Numbered from the stretch's first letter, positions 1 through 9,085 are shown. The stretch: DNA of 64,000 nt from an uncultured Kiloniellaceae bacterium (GCA_947493695.1 CANLSF010000001.1:1302001-1366000), one strand, 5' to 3'. Numbers and translations are program-made. Notes: a model not told the origin generated them from the letters alone.

Positions 1-425
1 CCCAGATGCCGGTCGGTGTCGATCTTCACCTTGACGCCGCAATAACTGAAGATGCCCTCGGTCACGACGGTCACCATATCCACGCCATCAGCTTTGCTGG
101 ATACGATGAAGGGGGCGGGTTTGTAGTCAGGGTAGGTCGTGCCGGCGCCAACGGCAGTAACAAAGCCACTCTGACCAATCAGATCACCGCTCCATTCCTC
201 CTCACGGTTCATGAAGGGCACGAGCTTGTGGCCGTCGTCCTTGGCCTGTTCGATGATGGTCAGCGGATCAAGACGGACAAGTACGCCTTCGTGATTGGCG
301 TAGCGGTCGCAGGCGCCTGATTTGCCGTCGGCGATGTAGCACATGACCGGGCAGGCATCGCAACGGATCTTCTCCGCGGGTGCGCCGGATTTCGTCTGTG
401 TTGCCTGCTGTTCAGCTTGATCCAT
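1..425 (-). CDS. 6-hydroxynicotinate reductase-like Fe-S protein (N-terminal part)
   Basis: The gene reads leftward and is cut by the window edge, so only about 141 N-terminal residues are seen; the ORF track misses it for that reason. The start ATG overlaps the last 14 bases of the upstream molybdenum hydroxylase gene, which argues for one operon. The visible part has a cysteine cluster, CDACPVMCYI followed by GACDRY, that could ligand an Fe-S centre, then VRLDPL and a segment TEGIFSYCGVKVKIDTD. I recognise this as the protein usually annotated as 6-hydroxynicotinate reductase, which in anaerobes reduces 6-hydroxynicotinate. In aerobic proteobacteria, where it sits beside xanthine-dehydrogenase-type genes, the true substrate is not established. 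Family call is fairly good; reaction is inference. Confidence 0.6.
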   Translation of the reverse strand, partial: MDQAEQQATQTKSGAPAEKIRCDACPVMCYIADGKSGACDRYANHEGVLVRLDPLTIIEQAKDDGHKLVPFMNREEEWSGDLIGQSGFVTAVGAGTTYPDYKPAPFIVSSKADGVDMVTVVTEGIFSYCGVKVKIDTDRHL

Positions 426-3183
426 TTGACACCTGTTTCTTCTGAACCGCGAGGATTGCCGCGCGTACCTTGTCCGGGGTTGCGGGCAGGTTTCGAATGC
501 TCGCGCCCGTCGCGTCCCGGATTGCATTGAGGATCGCCGGAGCGGTTGCGACCAGAACGTGTTCGCCCAGGCCCTTGGCCCCGAAGGGACCATGGAGGTC
601 GGGTTCTTCAAGGATCACGGACTCGATCTGTGGAATGTCGCCGAAGGTCGGGATCAGATAGTCGTGCAGATTTTCGCTGCGCCCGGGAATGAATTCTTCC
701 ATCAGTGCGAGGCCGATGCCCTGGGCGGAACCGCCTTCGATCTGGCCCTCGATCAGTGTTGGATTGATGGCGCGCCCGACGTCGTGGACGGCGGTCAGCT
801 TCAGGAGTTTGATTGTGCCCAACGCCTCGTCGACCTCCAACTCGGTCATCTGCGCGCCGTAGCCGTAAGCCGCGTAAGGCTCACCCTGTCCGTTTTCGTC
901 AAGCGGTGAAGTCGGCGGATCGAAGGTGCCTTCGCCCATGGCGACGAAGCCTTTGTCGTCACTTTCCAGACCGGAGAGGGCGATGCGGTGCGTACCGTCT
1001 TCATCGCTGGCCACAAGGTCATTGCCTTCCAGCGACAATCGGGCCTCGCTTGCGACGTTCGCGAAACGCAAGAGCTTCTCGCGGAGGTTTTGGCCTGCCA
1101 GAAAGGCGGCTTTGCCCGAGATGAAGGTCTGACGCGATGCCGAGGTTTTACCCGCATCCGATGTTAGGTCCGTATCGTCGTTGACGAAGTCCATAGTCTC
1201 GATCGGCAGGCCGACTGCGTCGGCGCAGATTTGAGCGATGACTGTGTTGGCACCCTGGCCGATATCCACGGCGCCATTGAAAAGCACAATTCTGCCATCC
1301 CTCTGAAGGCCTACGTGGATCGTGGAGGGATTGGGAAGTGAGGTGTTGCCGCAGCCGTACCAGAGGCCGGAAAGGCCCACCCCGCGTCTGCGACCGCTGT
1401 TCCCGGGATCGGCGTTGAAGCTTGCCGCTCTGTCACGTGCGATCTGCCAACGGTCGCGCAAAGTTTCCAGGCACTTCTTTGCGCCGCAACCTTGATCAAA
1501 GACCTGCCCGGTCACTGTCGGGACGCCGTTTTCCAGTGCGTTGTTGATTCGAAATTCAAGCCGGTCGATGGCAAGCTTGTCGGCGAGTTCGTCGAAGAGA
1601 CTCTCTTGCGCGATCGCCGATTGCGGTACACCAAAGCCCCGGAACGCTCCGGAAACCGGCCCGTTGCTATGAACACCCTGGGCTTGCGCGCTATAGTTTG
1701 GAATCCGATAAGGACCGGAGGCGTGAACCGGGACGCGGTTGGCGACGGTCGGGCCCCAGGAGGCGTAGGCGCCGGTATTGAAGATACCATCGAACTTCAT
1801 CGCGCAGAGCTTGCCTTCCCGGGTGGCAGCGATCTTCGCGGTGATTTGTGACGGATGGCGCTTTGTCGTCGAGGCCATTGACTCCGTGCGTGTGTAGACC
1901 ATGCGAACAGGGCGTCCCAGCCGCCAGGCCGCAATAGCCAGAAATGGATGAGTCGAGAGATCCAGTTTGGAGCCAAAGCCTCCACCGACTGCGGTGGGCA
2001 TTACGCGGATCTGTTCCGGTGCAACGTTCAGAATGGCGGCGATTTCGTCGCGATTCATATAAGGCGCCTGGGTGCAGACTTCGATCTCAAGACGGTCTTC
2101 GACCCGGCGCGCCATTCCGGCTTCCGGTTCGATGTAGGCGTGTTCGATGTAGCCGGTCGAGAAGTCGCCCTCGACCACTGCAGCAGCCTCGCTAAAACCG
2201 GTGTCGATATCTCCACAGCGCACTTTACCGCGCGCCATGAGGTTGCCAGGCCGGCTTGCGTGGAGTTGGGGGGCCGATTCCGCCATAGCTTCGTTTGGTG
2301 TCAGAGTGTGAGGCAATTCCTGCCATTCAACGGGGAAGTCTGCGAGATCGAGCGCTTCGATTGCCGCAGGCGTACCGACAACGGCGGCAACAGCCTCGCT
2401 CCGGAACCGGGTTTCGCCCTCGGCAAATACCGGTTGGTCTGCAAAGGGCGGGATTACGCCAAAAAGATTGCGCCCGGGGATATCATCCGCGGTCAGCACG
2501 GCTTCTACACCCGGATGCGAAGTGACATAGTGCGCCAGATCACCGAGCGTAAAGCTAGCACGATGATACGGCGAGCGGACGACACGGATCAGCAAACTCT
2601 CGTCGAGTCCGATGTCTGCGCCAAAGATCTCCGTACCGCGAACCTTGGCCTCGCCATCGACCCGATTGAGGCGGGCGCCGACCGCGGCGCCGGAGTTACT
2701 GCGAAGTGGGGCGGTCGCGAAATCCGATGCATCCATCACCGCGCTTATGATCTTCCGGTAACCTGTGCAGCGGCAAAGAACGCCGCCGAGCGCATCCTTG
2801 ACCTGGTCTTCGCTCGGCTTTGCCGTCTTCTCCAGCAATGCTGCCGCAGACACGATCATGCCGGGCGTGCAGATGCCGCACTGCGCAGCGCCGTGATGCA
2901 GCATCGACTGTTGCAGTTTGGATAAGGTGCCGTTCGATGACAGACCCTCAATGGTGGTGACTGAGCGTCCCTGAACCTGTGCCGAAGCCGTCATGCAGGC
3001 GCAGACCGGGTCCCCGTCGATCAAGACCGTGCAGGCACCGCAGTCACCCGCGTCACAACCGACTTTTGTGCCGGTTTTACCCAGGCGCTCACGCAACAGC
3101 TTGGTCAGACGTTCAGCAGGAGGCGCTTCAACACGTGTTGCTTCTCCGTTGAGCGAAAAACTCAGGTCGATATCTGCACTCAT
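412..3183 (-). CDS. Molybdenum hydroxylase, fused [2Fe-2S] and Mo-cofactor subunits (xanthine dehydrogenase family)
   Basis: A 923-residue protein that joins two subunits usually encoded separately. Residues 1-160 are the two-[2Fe-2S] domain: CDAGDCGACTVLIDG (plant-ferredoxin-like cluster) then QCGICTPGM and CRCTGY (second cluster). From about residue 170 on it is the molybdopterin-cytosine-dinucleotide domain, with GGGFGSKLDLSTHP, GAFRGFGVPQSA, GQGANTV and GPFGAKGLGEH, the last carrying the conserved catalytic Glu. The layout resembles Desulfovibrio aldehyde oxidoreductase (Fe-S plus Mo in one chain), but here an FAD subunit is encoded separately just upstream. It should hydroxylate an N-heterocycle or aldehyde and pass electrons to the FAD subunit. 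The start overlaps the FAD-subunit stop (ATGA). The nicotinate-reductase-like neighbour favours an N-heterocycle substrate; the exact one is unknown. Confidence 0.88.
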   Translation of the reverse strand: MSADIDLSFSLNGEATRVEAPPAERLTKLLRERLGKTGTKVGCDAGDCGACTVLIDGDPVCACMTASAQVQGRSVTTIEGLSSNGTLSKLQQSMLHHGAAQCGICTPGMIVSAAALLEKTAKPSEDQVKDALGGVLCRCTGYRKIISAVMDASDFATAPLRSNSGAAVGARLNRVDGEAKVRGTEIFGADIGLDESLLIRVVRSPYHRASFTLGDLAHYVTSHPGVEAVLTADDIPGRNLFGVIPPFADQPVFAEGETRFRSEAVAAVVGTPAAIEALDLADFPVEWQELPHTLTPNEAMAESAPQLHASRPGNLMARGKVRCGDIDTGFSEAAAVVEGDFSTGYIEHAYIEPEAGMARRVEDRLEIEVCTQAPYMNRDEIAAILNVAPEQIRVMPTAVGGGFGSKLDLSTHPFLAIAAWRLGRPVRMVYTRTESMASTTKRHPSQITAKIAATREGKLCAMKFDGIFNTGAYASWGPTVANRVPVHASGPYRIPNYSAQAQGVHSNGPVSGAFRGFGVPQSAIAQESLFDELADKLAIDRLEFRINNALENGVPTVTGQVFDQGCGAKKCLETLRDRWQIARDRAASFNADPGNSGRRRGVGLSGLWYGCGNTSLPNPSTIHVGLQRDGRIVLFNGAVDIGQGANTVIAQICADAVGLPIETMDFVNDDTDLTSDAGKTSASRQTFISGKAAFLAGQNLREKLLRFANVASEARLSLEGNDLVASDEDGTHRIALSGLESDDKGFVAMGEGTFDPPTSPLDENGQGEPYAAYGYGAQMTELEVDEALGTIKLLKLTAVHDVGRAINPTLIEGQIEGGSAQGIGLALMEEFIPGRSENLHDYLIPTFGDIPQIESVILEEPDLHGPFGAKGLGEHVLVATAPAILNAIRDATGASIRNLPATPDKVRAAILAVQKKQVSNGSS

Positions 3184-4049
3184 CGTGCTTCGTCCTCTGG
3201 TGTCGCTACTTTTTCCAATGCTCTTTTGACCAGTTCTTCAGCGACGTCCATGCGGTACTCCGAAGTTCCACGAACGTCGTTGATCGGCGTCAGACCGATG
3301 ACATCATCGGCAACGACCCTTGCTGACAGACCTTGTGCAGCTGTCTGTCCGATCAGGCGTTCTTCCAGTCTTTTCAGGCGTTGCGCGACGGGTGAGCAGG
3401 AGCCGACAGCAATCCGGGCGTCGATGATCTTTCCATTCTTGTCAGGCACGATAACCACCGCGACCATGGCGATCGAAATCACCAGATAGCGGCGGGCGCC
3501 AAGTTTAAGAAATGAGCTTCGGCCCTCTGGCGCGATATCGGGTATGTGCAAGGCACTCACAAGTTCGTCTGAATGCCGGTCCGTTTTGCGAACGCCTGTG
3601 ATAAAATCGCCGAGTGGCAGACGGCGATTCCCACCCGGATAAGCCAGCTCGATCTCCGCATTCAGCGTCAGCAATGGCGGCACGCCGTCGGCGGCGGGCG
3701 AGGCGTTACAGATGTTTCCGGCGAGGGTGCCGCTGTTCTGGATCTGGATCGAACCGACTTCCCGCGCGGCTGCCTTGAGGCCGTCGAATGCGGCGGGCAG
3801 CGCTGTTTCAATCACGTCTGTCCATGTGGTCAATCCACCCAGTCGCCAGCCTGTCGCCGTTTTTGAAATGCCTCGGAGTTCAGGAATGGCGGTCAGGTCA
3901 AGCAGGCTTTCGGAGATCGGCTGATCTCCCTGTGCCGGATAAAAATCGGTCCCGCCGGCCAGAATGCGCCAGGACCCCTGCTCCAGACTCTGCAAAGCGT
4001 CGTCGAGACGAGTCGGCCTTGAGAATTCCCCCATACGCTTAACCACCAC
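3180..4049 (-). CDS. FAD-binding subunit of molybdenum hydroxylase (CoxM/XdhB-like)
   Basis: This 289-residue protein is the medium subunit of a xanthine-dehydrogenase-family enzyme. ILAGGTDFYP near residue 30 is the FAD-pyrophosphate binding loop, and GSIQIQNSGTLAGNICNASPAADGVPPLL near residue 100 is the second FAD motif; the C-terminal part matches the CO-dehydrogenase flavoprotein C-terminal domain. It should accept electrons from the Fe-S/Mo chain encoded next and pass them to NAD, quinone or oxygen. It is the first gene of the three-gene minus-strand operon, and its stop overlaps the next start by four bases. The ATG 15 bases further in (MGEFSRP, start 4034) fits family N-termini equally well. 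A 17-base palindrome lies about 35 bases upstream. Confidence 0.88.
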   Translation of the reverse strand: MVVKRMGEFSRPTRLDDALQSLEQGSWRILAGGTDFYPAQGDQPISESLLDLTAIPELRGISKTATGWRLGGLTTWTDVIETALPAAFDGLKAAAREVGSIQIQNSGTLAGNICNASPAADGVPPLLTLNAEIELAYPGGNRRLPLGDFITGVRKTDRHSDELVSALHIPDIAPEGRSSFLKLGARRYLVISIAMVAVVIVPDKNGKIIDARIAVGSCSPVAQRLKRLEERLIGQTAAQGLSARVVADDVIGLTPINDVRGTSEYRMDVAEELVKRALEKVATPEDEAR

Positions 4050-4083
4050 CCTGATTTTATATGCGTATTTTTATCGTATGTAT

Positions 4084-4100
4084 ACCAATGCAGCATTGGT
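4084..4100. promoter_or_regulatory. Palindrome ACCAATGC-A-GCATTGGT, candidate operator of the Mo-hydroxylase operon
   Basis: A perfect 8-base inverted repeat with a one-base centre lies about 35 bases upstream of the FAD-subunit start, where an operator or activator site would sit. The symmetry suits a dimeric HTH regulator such as a GntR, TetR or MarR type. No regulator gene is adjacent in the window, so the binding protein is unknown. Confidence 0.45.
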
Positions 4101-4620
4101 GCAACAACATCGTGACCAAGGTTAGGGTTCGGCGTCAACAAAAAACTGTAAAGCGCGATTGCTGATGGGGATGAGCTTAGCAAGCTCGATTGAGGGCAGG
4201 CGGATGGGGGATCCTGGTGTGATGGGATAGAAATGAGATGGTTCCGCAGCTTGTCACCAAAGCCCGGAAATCTCGGTAATTACCATGTCCGTCGAAGGCA
4301 GGACTACGCCTCGAGCTAAGTCATATCCTCCTCGTATAAGTGCCCGCGGAACGACCGTAAGTAAAAAATAAAACACCATTTAAGACAAAGTAGGTGAAAA
4401 ATATCTCGCATAAGGCGTATAATTTCATTTGTAGACTATAATTAACGAGATGACATTTTGTTTGTATAGTAACGGTATCAAAGTGGCGGTGTTGTCCTCA
4501 GCCGCTTTGTCTGGAGTTTAAATCTCGGTTTGGACTGCGCGGTGCTTTGGTCTCAATACTTTTGCCCAGGGCGTGGTTAAAGAGGGGCGATGTAACCCTT
4601 TTTCGGGTTTCGGCGACGGC
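4101..4620. other. Intergenic region between divergent Mo-hydroxylase operon and histidine kinase
   Basis: About 520 bases without a convincing gene. ORFs on either strand here are short and lack coding character. The segment 4380-4480 is AT-rich and probably carries the histidine kinase promoter, but no clean -35/-10 pair stands out. The GTG at 4573 gives an N-terminal extension of the kinase of 16 residues that is not favoured. Confidence 0.5.
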
Positions 4621-6909
4621 ATGAACAATATTCGCAAAGAAAGACGAGCCTATATTGCGGTTGCCGCAGGTTTGATCAGTCTGCTGATTTTCATCGGATT
4701 TTTTATCCATAGCGCAGAACGGGAACAGCACAGACTGGCAGAGGCTGAATTAAAGGCTGTCGCCAGTGGGATCGGCACGCTAGCTGCTTTCGAGTTGCGG
4801 AATTCGTCGACGCCAAATCTGGTCGGCTTGTTGCGGCAACTCGCTCTCGCGGACGAATTACTGCGGATTCGCTTTCAGGACAATGAAACCGATAAGACTT
4901 ACGAGGTCGTGCGGTCGCGAGATGATCTTTTTCTCGATCCTGACGACCCGCGGCGCGATGTTTCTTATGAGGTCATCTCGCTCCAAATCGACGTTGTCCA
5001 CGAGGGCAAGCTGCAAGGGCGTCTGGAACTGGAGAAAGCGGTTCTGCCGCCGCCAGATTCGCGCTCATTGGCAGAGCATCTGGTGGTATCCCTCCTGACC
5101 TTGGTTGCGGCCTTTGCATCTGCCTTGATAGGTCTAAAGATTTTTGTAGTCGCACGCAGCTCTTCAACGATTGACGCACAGCACCCGCTATCGCCTCTGG
5201 AGGCGATTGTGAATCCTTTCCGCGCGCATGATTCGCCCGGTTTTGCCGCCTTAAGGCCCGACCAGGTTGCCGCCGTCGTGCGACAGGCCGGCTTTACGAT
5301 GCTGGTCAATTTGGCAAACATATCCTTTTTGCTGGGCATTCTCTGGCAGGAGGTTCCTCTTGCGCTGCTGACACCCTGGGCTCTGTTCATTTATCTTTTG
5401 GTCCTCTCCGCACTCTGGTCATGGTGGCGAAACCACAAACGCCCGTTGCCGGAGGCCGTGTCCAAGCGCGCTTTACGCAGGATGACTTACCGGGCGGGTG
5501 TATTGGGGTTGGCGTGGGGAATTGCGCTTTCGGTCTTCTTCACCGATGCAAGCCCCATAGCGCGCTATATTCTGATTGCAGTCGGGCTTGGCACTGCGGC
5601 GGGCGGCACGGCGGCGCTTGCGCCGGTTCCTTCCGCTGCAATCGCCTTTACCAGTGCCATCCTAGTGCCGGGAGCTTTGCGGTTTGCAACGCTTGAAGGC
5701 GAGGGCTTTATCACCCTCGCTATTCTTTGCGTGCTTTTCGCCTGTGCCATGGGAGCTTTCCTGAGCCAAGTCTATCACGCCTTCGCGCGCAACGTTCTGG
5801 CGCGGCTGGATGAGGCGCGCCATGCCGAAACCATTGCGTTGGTGATGAATACCTATGAGGAGCAGGCCTCAGACTGGTTGTGGGAGACGGACCCTGACGG
5901 CCGTTTGCGTTCGGTGCCGCAGCGGATGGACCTGTTGTTCGGAAAAAATATTGGCGGGCTGACGGGCCGTACCTTCCGGGAGCTTGTGGGGCCGTCGGAA
6001 GCCAATGTCTGGCACCGGCTGTTCCAACGCCTTGAATCCGGCGAGAGTTTTCGGAGTGAAGTTATAGAAACGCTCGATCACAAGGGGGAACGGCGCTGGA
6101 TATCGCTTTCCGGGCGATGCCGAACAAACGGCGAGTGGCATGGTGTCGGGTCGGATGTCACCGAGCGTGAAAGAGCTCTAAATTCGATGCGCGAAGCGAC
6201 GGAGGCAGCAGAAGCGGCGTCGCGGGTGACCTCGGCATTTCTGGCCACCACAAGTCACGAACTGCGCACGCCTTTGAATGCAATCATCGGATTTTCGCAG
6301 ATGTTGACCATGGGCCACCTCAAACCGGAGAAGGTGAAGGATTACACCCAGACGATAAACAACGCGGGACAGCACCTGCTGCAGATCGTCAACGGTATCC
6401 TCGAAATGGCGCAGATTGAGGCTGGCAGCAAGAGGTTGGTCCGTGAAACATTTGATCTGGAAGAGGTCATTGGGGCCTCTGTCGATTTCCTCTCCTTTGA
6501 GGCCAGTAAGGCCAAAGTCGAGGTCCGCGTTGCCGCCAATGAAAAGCCGATCCGGATTTTCGCCGACCGGCAGGCTTTGCGTCAGGTGCTTTTGAACATC
6601 ATCGGGAACGCGGTCAAGTTCACGCCTGAAGGCGGCTCGATCGATATCGCCAGCAGGAAATCGCAGGAACGCATCGAGATAATTGTGACGGATACAGGCA
6701 TTGGCATCTCGCAACGCCATATCGACCGGGTTTTTCAGCCCTTTGCCCAGGCCGACGACCGTCTGGCACGGCGTTACGAAGGAACCGGCCTCGGTCTGTC
6801 CATCGCAAAGGGCTTAATCGAACTTCACGGAGGTAATCTGCAGATAAGCAGCCATGTCGGAGAAGGCACGACTCTCATTATCACATTGCCAGCCAGCTTG
6901 CCGGAATAA
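4621..6909 (+). CDS. Membrane-bound PAS sensor histidine kinase (paralogue 1)
   Basis: About 762 residues from ATG 4621; the track starts at a GTG 48 bases earlier, but alignment with the paralogue at 10652 supports the shorter form. One TM helix lies near the N-terminus (AAGLISLLIFIGFF), followed by a roughly 120-residue extracytoplasmic segment, a second TM helix, a cluster of about four hydrophobic helices (residues 230-380), a PAS-like segment around ASDWLWETD, then the HisKA box TTSHELRTPLNAIIGFSQ with the phospho-His and a HATPase domain (NIIGNAVKF, DTGIGI, GTGLGLSIAKGL). All catalytic boxes are intact. The DHp sequence resembles PleC/DivJ-type alphaproteobacterial kinases. No response regulator is encoded nearby, so the partner is unknown. 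Confidence 0.9.
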   Translation: MNNIRKERRAYIAVAAGLISLLIFIGFFIHSAEREQHRLAEAELKAVASGIGTLAAFELRNSSTPNLVGLLRQLALADELLRIRFQDNETDKTYEVVRSRDDLFLDPDDPRRDVSYEVISLQIDVVHEGKLQGRLELEKAVLPPPDSRSLAEHLVVSLLTLVAAFASALIGLKIFVVARSSSTIDAQHPLSPLEAIVNPFRAHDSPGFAALRPDQVAAVVRQAGFTMLVNLANISFLLGILWQEVPLALLTPWALFIYLLVLSALWSWWRNHKRPLPEAVSKRALRRMTYRAGVLGLAWGIALSVFFTDASPIARYILIAVGLGTAAGGTAALAPVPSAAIAFTSAILVPGALRFATLEGEGFITLAILCVLFACAMGAFLSQVYHAFARNVLARLDEARHAETIALVMNTYEEQASDWLWETDPDGRLRSVPQRMDLLFGKNIGGLTGRTFRELVGPSEANVWHRLFQRLESGESFRSEVIETLDHKGERRWISLSGRCRTNGEWHGVGSDVTERERALNSMREATEAAEAASRVTSAFLATTSHELRTPLNAIIGFSQMLTMGHLKPEKVKDYTQTINNAGQHLLQIVNGILEMAQIEAGSKRLVRETFDLEEVIGASVDFLSFEASKAKVEVRVAANEKPIRIFADRQALRQVLLNIIGNAVKFTPEGGSIDIASRKSQERIEIIVTDTGIGISQRHIDRVFQPFAQADDRLARRYEGTGLGLSIAKGLIELHGGNLQISSHVGEGTTLIITLPASLPE

Positions 6910-6936
6910 GGGACGAGTCTCAGAGGAAACGGAAGT

Positions 6937-7191
6937 TTATTTCCGTGATTCAATCTCCGCCAGGACGCTCTGTTTCTCTTCGGCGCTCAGTATCGGCCAG
7001 TCGCGGATCTCGTCGACGTTGCGCAGACAGCCGATGCAGAGGCCCGAGGCGTCGTCCAGCTGGCAGACGCTGATACAGGGGGACGGGATCGTGCGATCAA
7101 TGCCGCGAAGCCGCGCTTGTTTGCGGCGTTCTCTGCGCGCAGCGCGCTCGGGATCCTGGTTTTCGCTCACTGCTGCGTAACCCTTGCTCAT
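6937..7191 (-). CDS. DUF1289 domain small cysteine-rich protein
   Basis: An 84-residue protein. The core SPCISVCQLDDASGLCIGCLRN has the four-cysteine pattern of DUF1289, probably a metal or Fe-S binding knuckle, followed by EIRDWPILSAEEKQ, typical of this short family. The N-terminal 35 residues are charged (RRERRKQARLRG) and an internal start is possible. It is convergent with the histidine kinase, with a 27-base gap, and divergent from the cyclase gene. Function of the family is not established. Confidence 0.8.
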   Translation of the reverse strand: MSKGYAAVSENQDPERAARRERRKQARLRGIDRTIPSPCISVCQLDDASGLCIGCLRNVDEIRDWPILSAEEKQSVLAEIESRK

Positions 7192-7375
7192 GCGAAGTCG
7201 AGGTCAGTGTGTCTGGCTTTAACGCCTGCAGTTTCGACCTTAGCTTCAATCCGCGGTAAACGATCTTAACGGGATCGTGTTCCTCTAACGCCACAGCAGG
7301 TTTGCCACGACAGGAAATCCCAATATATCCTTCCTTGCTGAATAGCCAGCCAAAGTCGCGAGAGGCAGTGTATTT

Positions 7376-9085
7376 ATGGTTCGTCGATTACGCCTTTGGA
7401 GTGGTTTGTTCCTCATGGCGTTTGTCTTTACCCACTATGCGAACCATGCACTTGGAATCGTCTCGCTGGAATGGATGGAGGCAGGCCGCAAGGTTTTTCT
7501 GTCTTTCTGGCGATTTTTGCCGATCAGCGCCTTATTTTATGCCGCGCTGACCCTGCATGTGCTGCTTGCCTTCTGGGCGCTCTATCAGCGCAGGCGGATC
7601 AAAATGGCGCCTTGGGAGTTTTGGCAAACACTGCTGGGTTTCGCGATTCCGCCGCTGTTGGTCGCACACATCCTGGGGACGCGCTTTGTTCACGAAGTGT
7701 ATGGAATTCAGGACAACTACTTCCTTGAACTGCTGATCTTCTTTGTCCTGCGCCCGGATTATGGGATCAGGCAGTTCGTTACGATTGTGGTCGTCTGGGT
7801 TCACGGGTGTCTGGGCATGCATTTCTGGCTGCGGCTGAAACCCTGGTATCCACGAATCTTGCCCTTTGCTGCGGCGTTGGCGCTGTTGGTCCCGGTTTTG
7901 GGTGCAGTCGGCGTGTTTGTCGCCGGGCAACAGATCGCGGTTCTGGCACAGGATCCCGTATGGCTGAAGGAGGTTCAGGCGACCGTGCGGCTGGCGACCA
8001 GAGACCAGGTGGCGCAAGTCGGGATGCTCAACGACATTGTGCTTGGTGTTTTGGGGGCACTCCTGGTTCTGTCTCTATCGGGCCGGGTTATTCGACGTTT
8101 CGTGGACCGGCTGCGTGGTTTGGTGCATCTGACCTATCCCGATGGCCGGCGCGTGGCTGTGGTCCAGGGAACAACGATATTGGAAGCGAGCCGTGGCGCC
8201 GGTATCGGACACGCGTCCGTTTGCGGTGGCCGGGGACGCTGTTCCACCTGCCGAGTCCGTATCGGCGCGGGTTTAGAGGTCTTGCCGCCACCGAGCCCTG
8301 ACGAACAACGTGTCCTGGAGCGTGTCGGCGCCCCACCCAACCAGCGCCTTGCCTGCCAGACGCGGCCGCAGGCCGATCTTGAAGTCACGCCTGTGCTGCC
8401 GCCCAGCATCAGCCCGCGTCAGGCTGAAGGCGGGGCTGATTATCTGCAGGGACAGGAACGGGAAATCGCTATTCTCTTTGCGGACCTTCGTGGCTTCACG
8501 ACCCTGGCCGAACATAAACTGCCTTACGATGTTGTGTTCATCCTGAACCGGTATTTTGCAGCCATGGGCGCTGCGGTTGAGGCTTCCGGCGGACGCTTGG
8601 ACAAGTTCATTGGCGACGGTGTGATGGCGTTGTTCGGCATTGAGGGTGGGCCGCAAGCGGGCAGCCGCAATGCATTGGCTGCCGCCCGCGCCATGGCAGA
8701 GCGCCTGGAGGATTTGAACCGTGCCCTTGCCAATGATCTCGACACGCCGCTTCGGATCGGGATCGGGATACATGTCGGGCCGGTCATTGTCGGAGAGATG
8801 GGTTATGGTTCGGCGACCTCCGTGACGGCGATCGGCGATGCGGTCAATACCGCCAGCCGGCTGGAGGCCATGACCAAGGATTTCGCTGCGCAGCTTGTGA
8901 TCTCAGATCCGGTGGCCGAACTGGCCAATCTGGATACGACGGCTTTTACCAGCCAGAATATCGAGGTTCGGGGCCGTGAAGGCGGGTTGATGGTCAGGGT
9001 CATAAAGGAGGCGAAGGACCTCACACATCCTGAAAAACCGAGTAACGAAAAGGCCGCGAAGAGGAATGCTGAACAACTCGGTTAG
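7376..9085 (+). CDS. Membrane His-rich region / [2Fe-2S] ferredoxin / class III nucleotide cyclase fusion
   Basis: A 569-residue three-part protein. Residues 1-240 form about six TM helices with histidines in or near the membrane (FTHYANH, LTLHVLL, VAHILGTRFVHE, WVHGCLGMHFW), a pattern seen in b-type cytochrome anchors such as SdhC/D; heme binding is my inference. Residues 245-335 are a plant-type ferredoxin with CGGRGRCSTCRVRI and a last Cys in LACQT. Residues 360-540 are a class III cyclase: ILFADLRGFT and GDGVMALFG give both metal aspartates, KFIGDG carries the Lys usual for ATP specificity, and NTASRLE gives the transition-state Asn and Arg. It should make cAMP, plausibly gated by electron supply. 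A GAGAGG Shine-Dalgarno sequence precedes the ATG. Ferredoxin-cyclase fusions are known in alphaproteobacteria; the signal they sense is not. Confidence 0.88.
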   Translation: MVRRLRLWSGLFLMAFVFTHYANHALGIVSLEWMEAGRKVFLSFWRFLPISALFYAALTLHVLLAFWALYQRRRIKMAPWEFWQTLLGFAIPPLLVAHILGTRFVHEVYGIQDNYFLELLIFFVLRPDYGIRQFVTIVVVWVHGCLGMHFWLRLKPWYPRILPFAAALALLVPVLGAVGVFVAGQQIAVLAQDPVWLKEVQATVRLATRDQVAQVGMLNDIVLGVLGALLVLSLSGRVIRRFVDRLRGLVHLTYPDGRRVAVVQGTTILEASRGAGIGHASVCGGRGRCSTCRVRIGAGLEVLPPPSPDEQRVLERVGAPPNQRLACQTRPQADLEVTPVLPPSISPRQAEGGADYLQGQEREIAILFADLRGFTTLAEHKLPYDVVFILNRYFAAMGAAVEASGGRLDKFIGDGVMALFGIEGGPQAGSRNALAAARAMAERLEDLNRALANDLDTPLRIGIGIHVGPVIVGEMGYGSATSVTAIGDAVNTASRLEAMTKDFAAQLVISDPVAELANLDTTAFTSQNIEVRGREGGLMVRVIKEAKDLTHPEKPSNEKAAKRNAEQLG

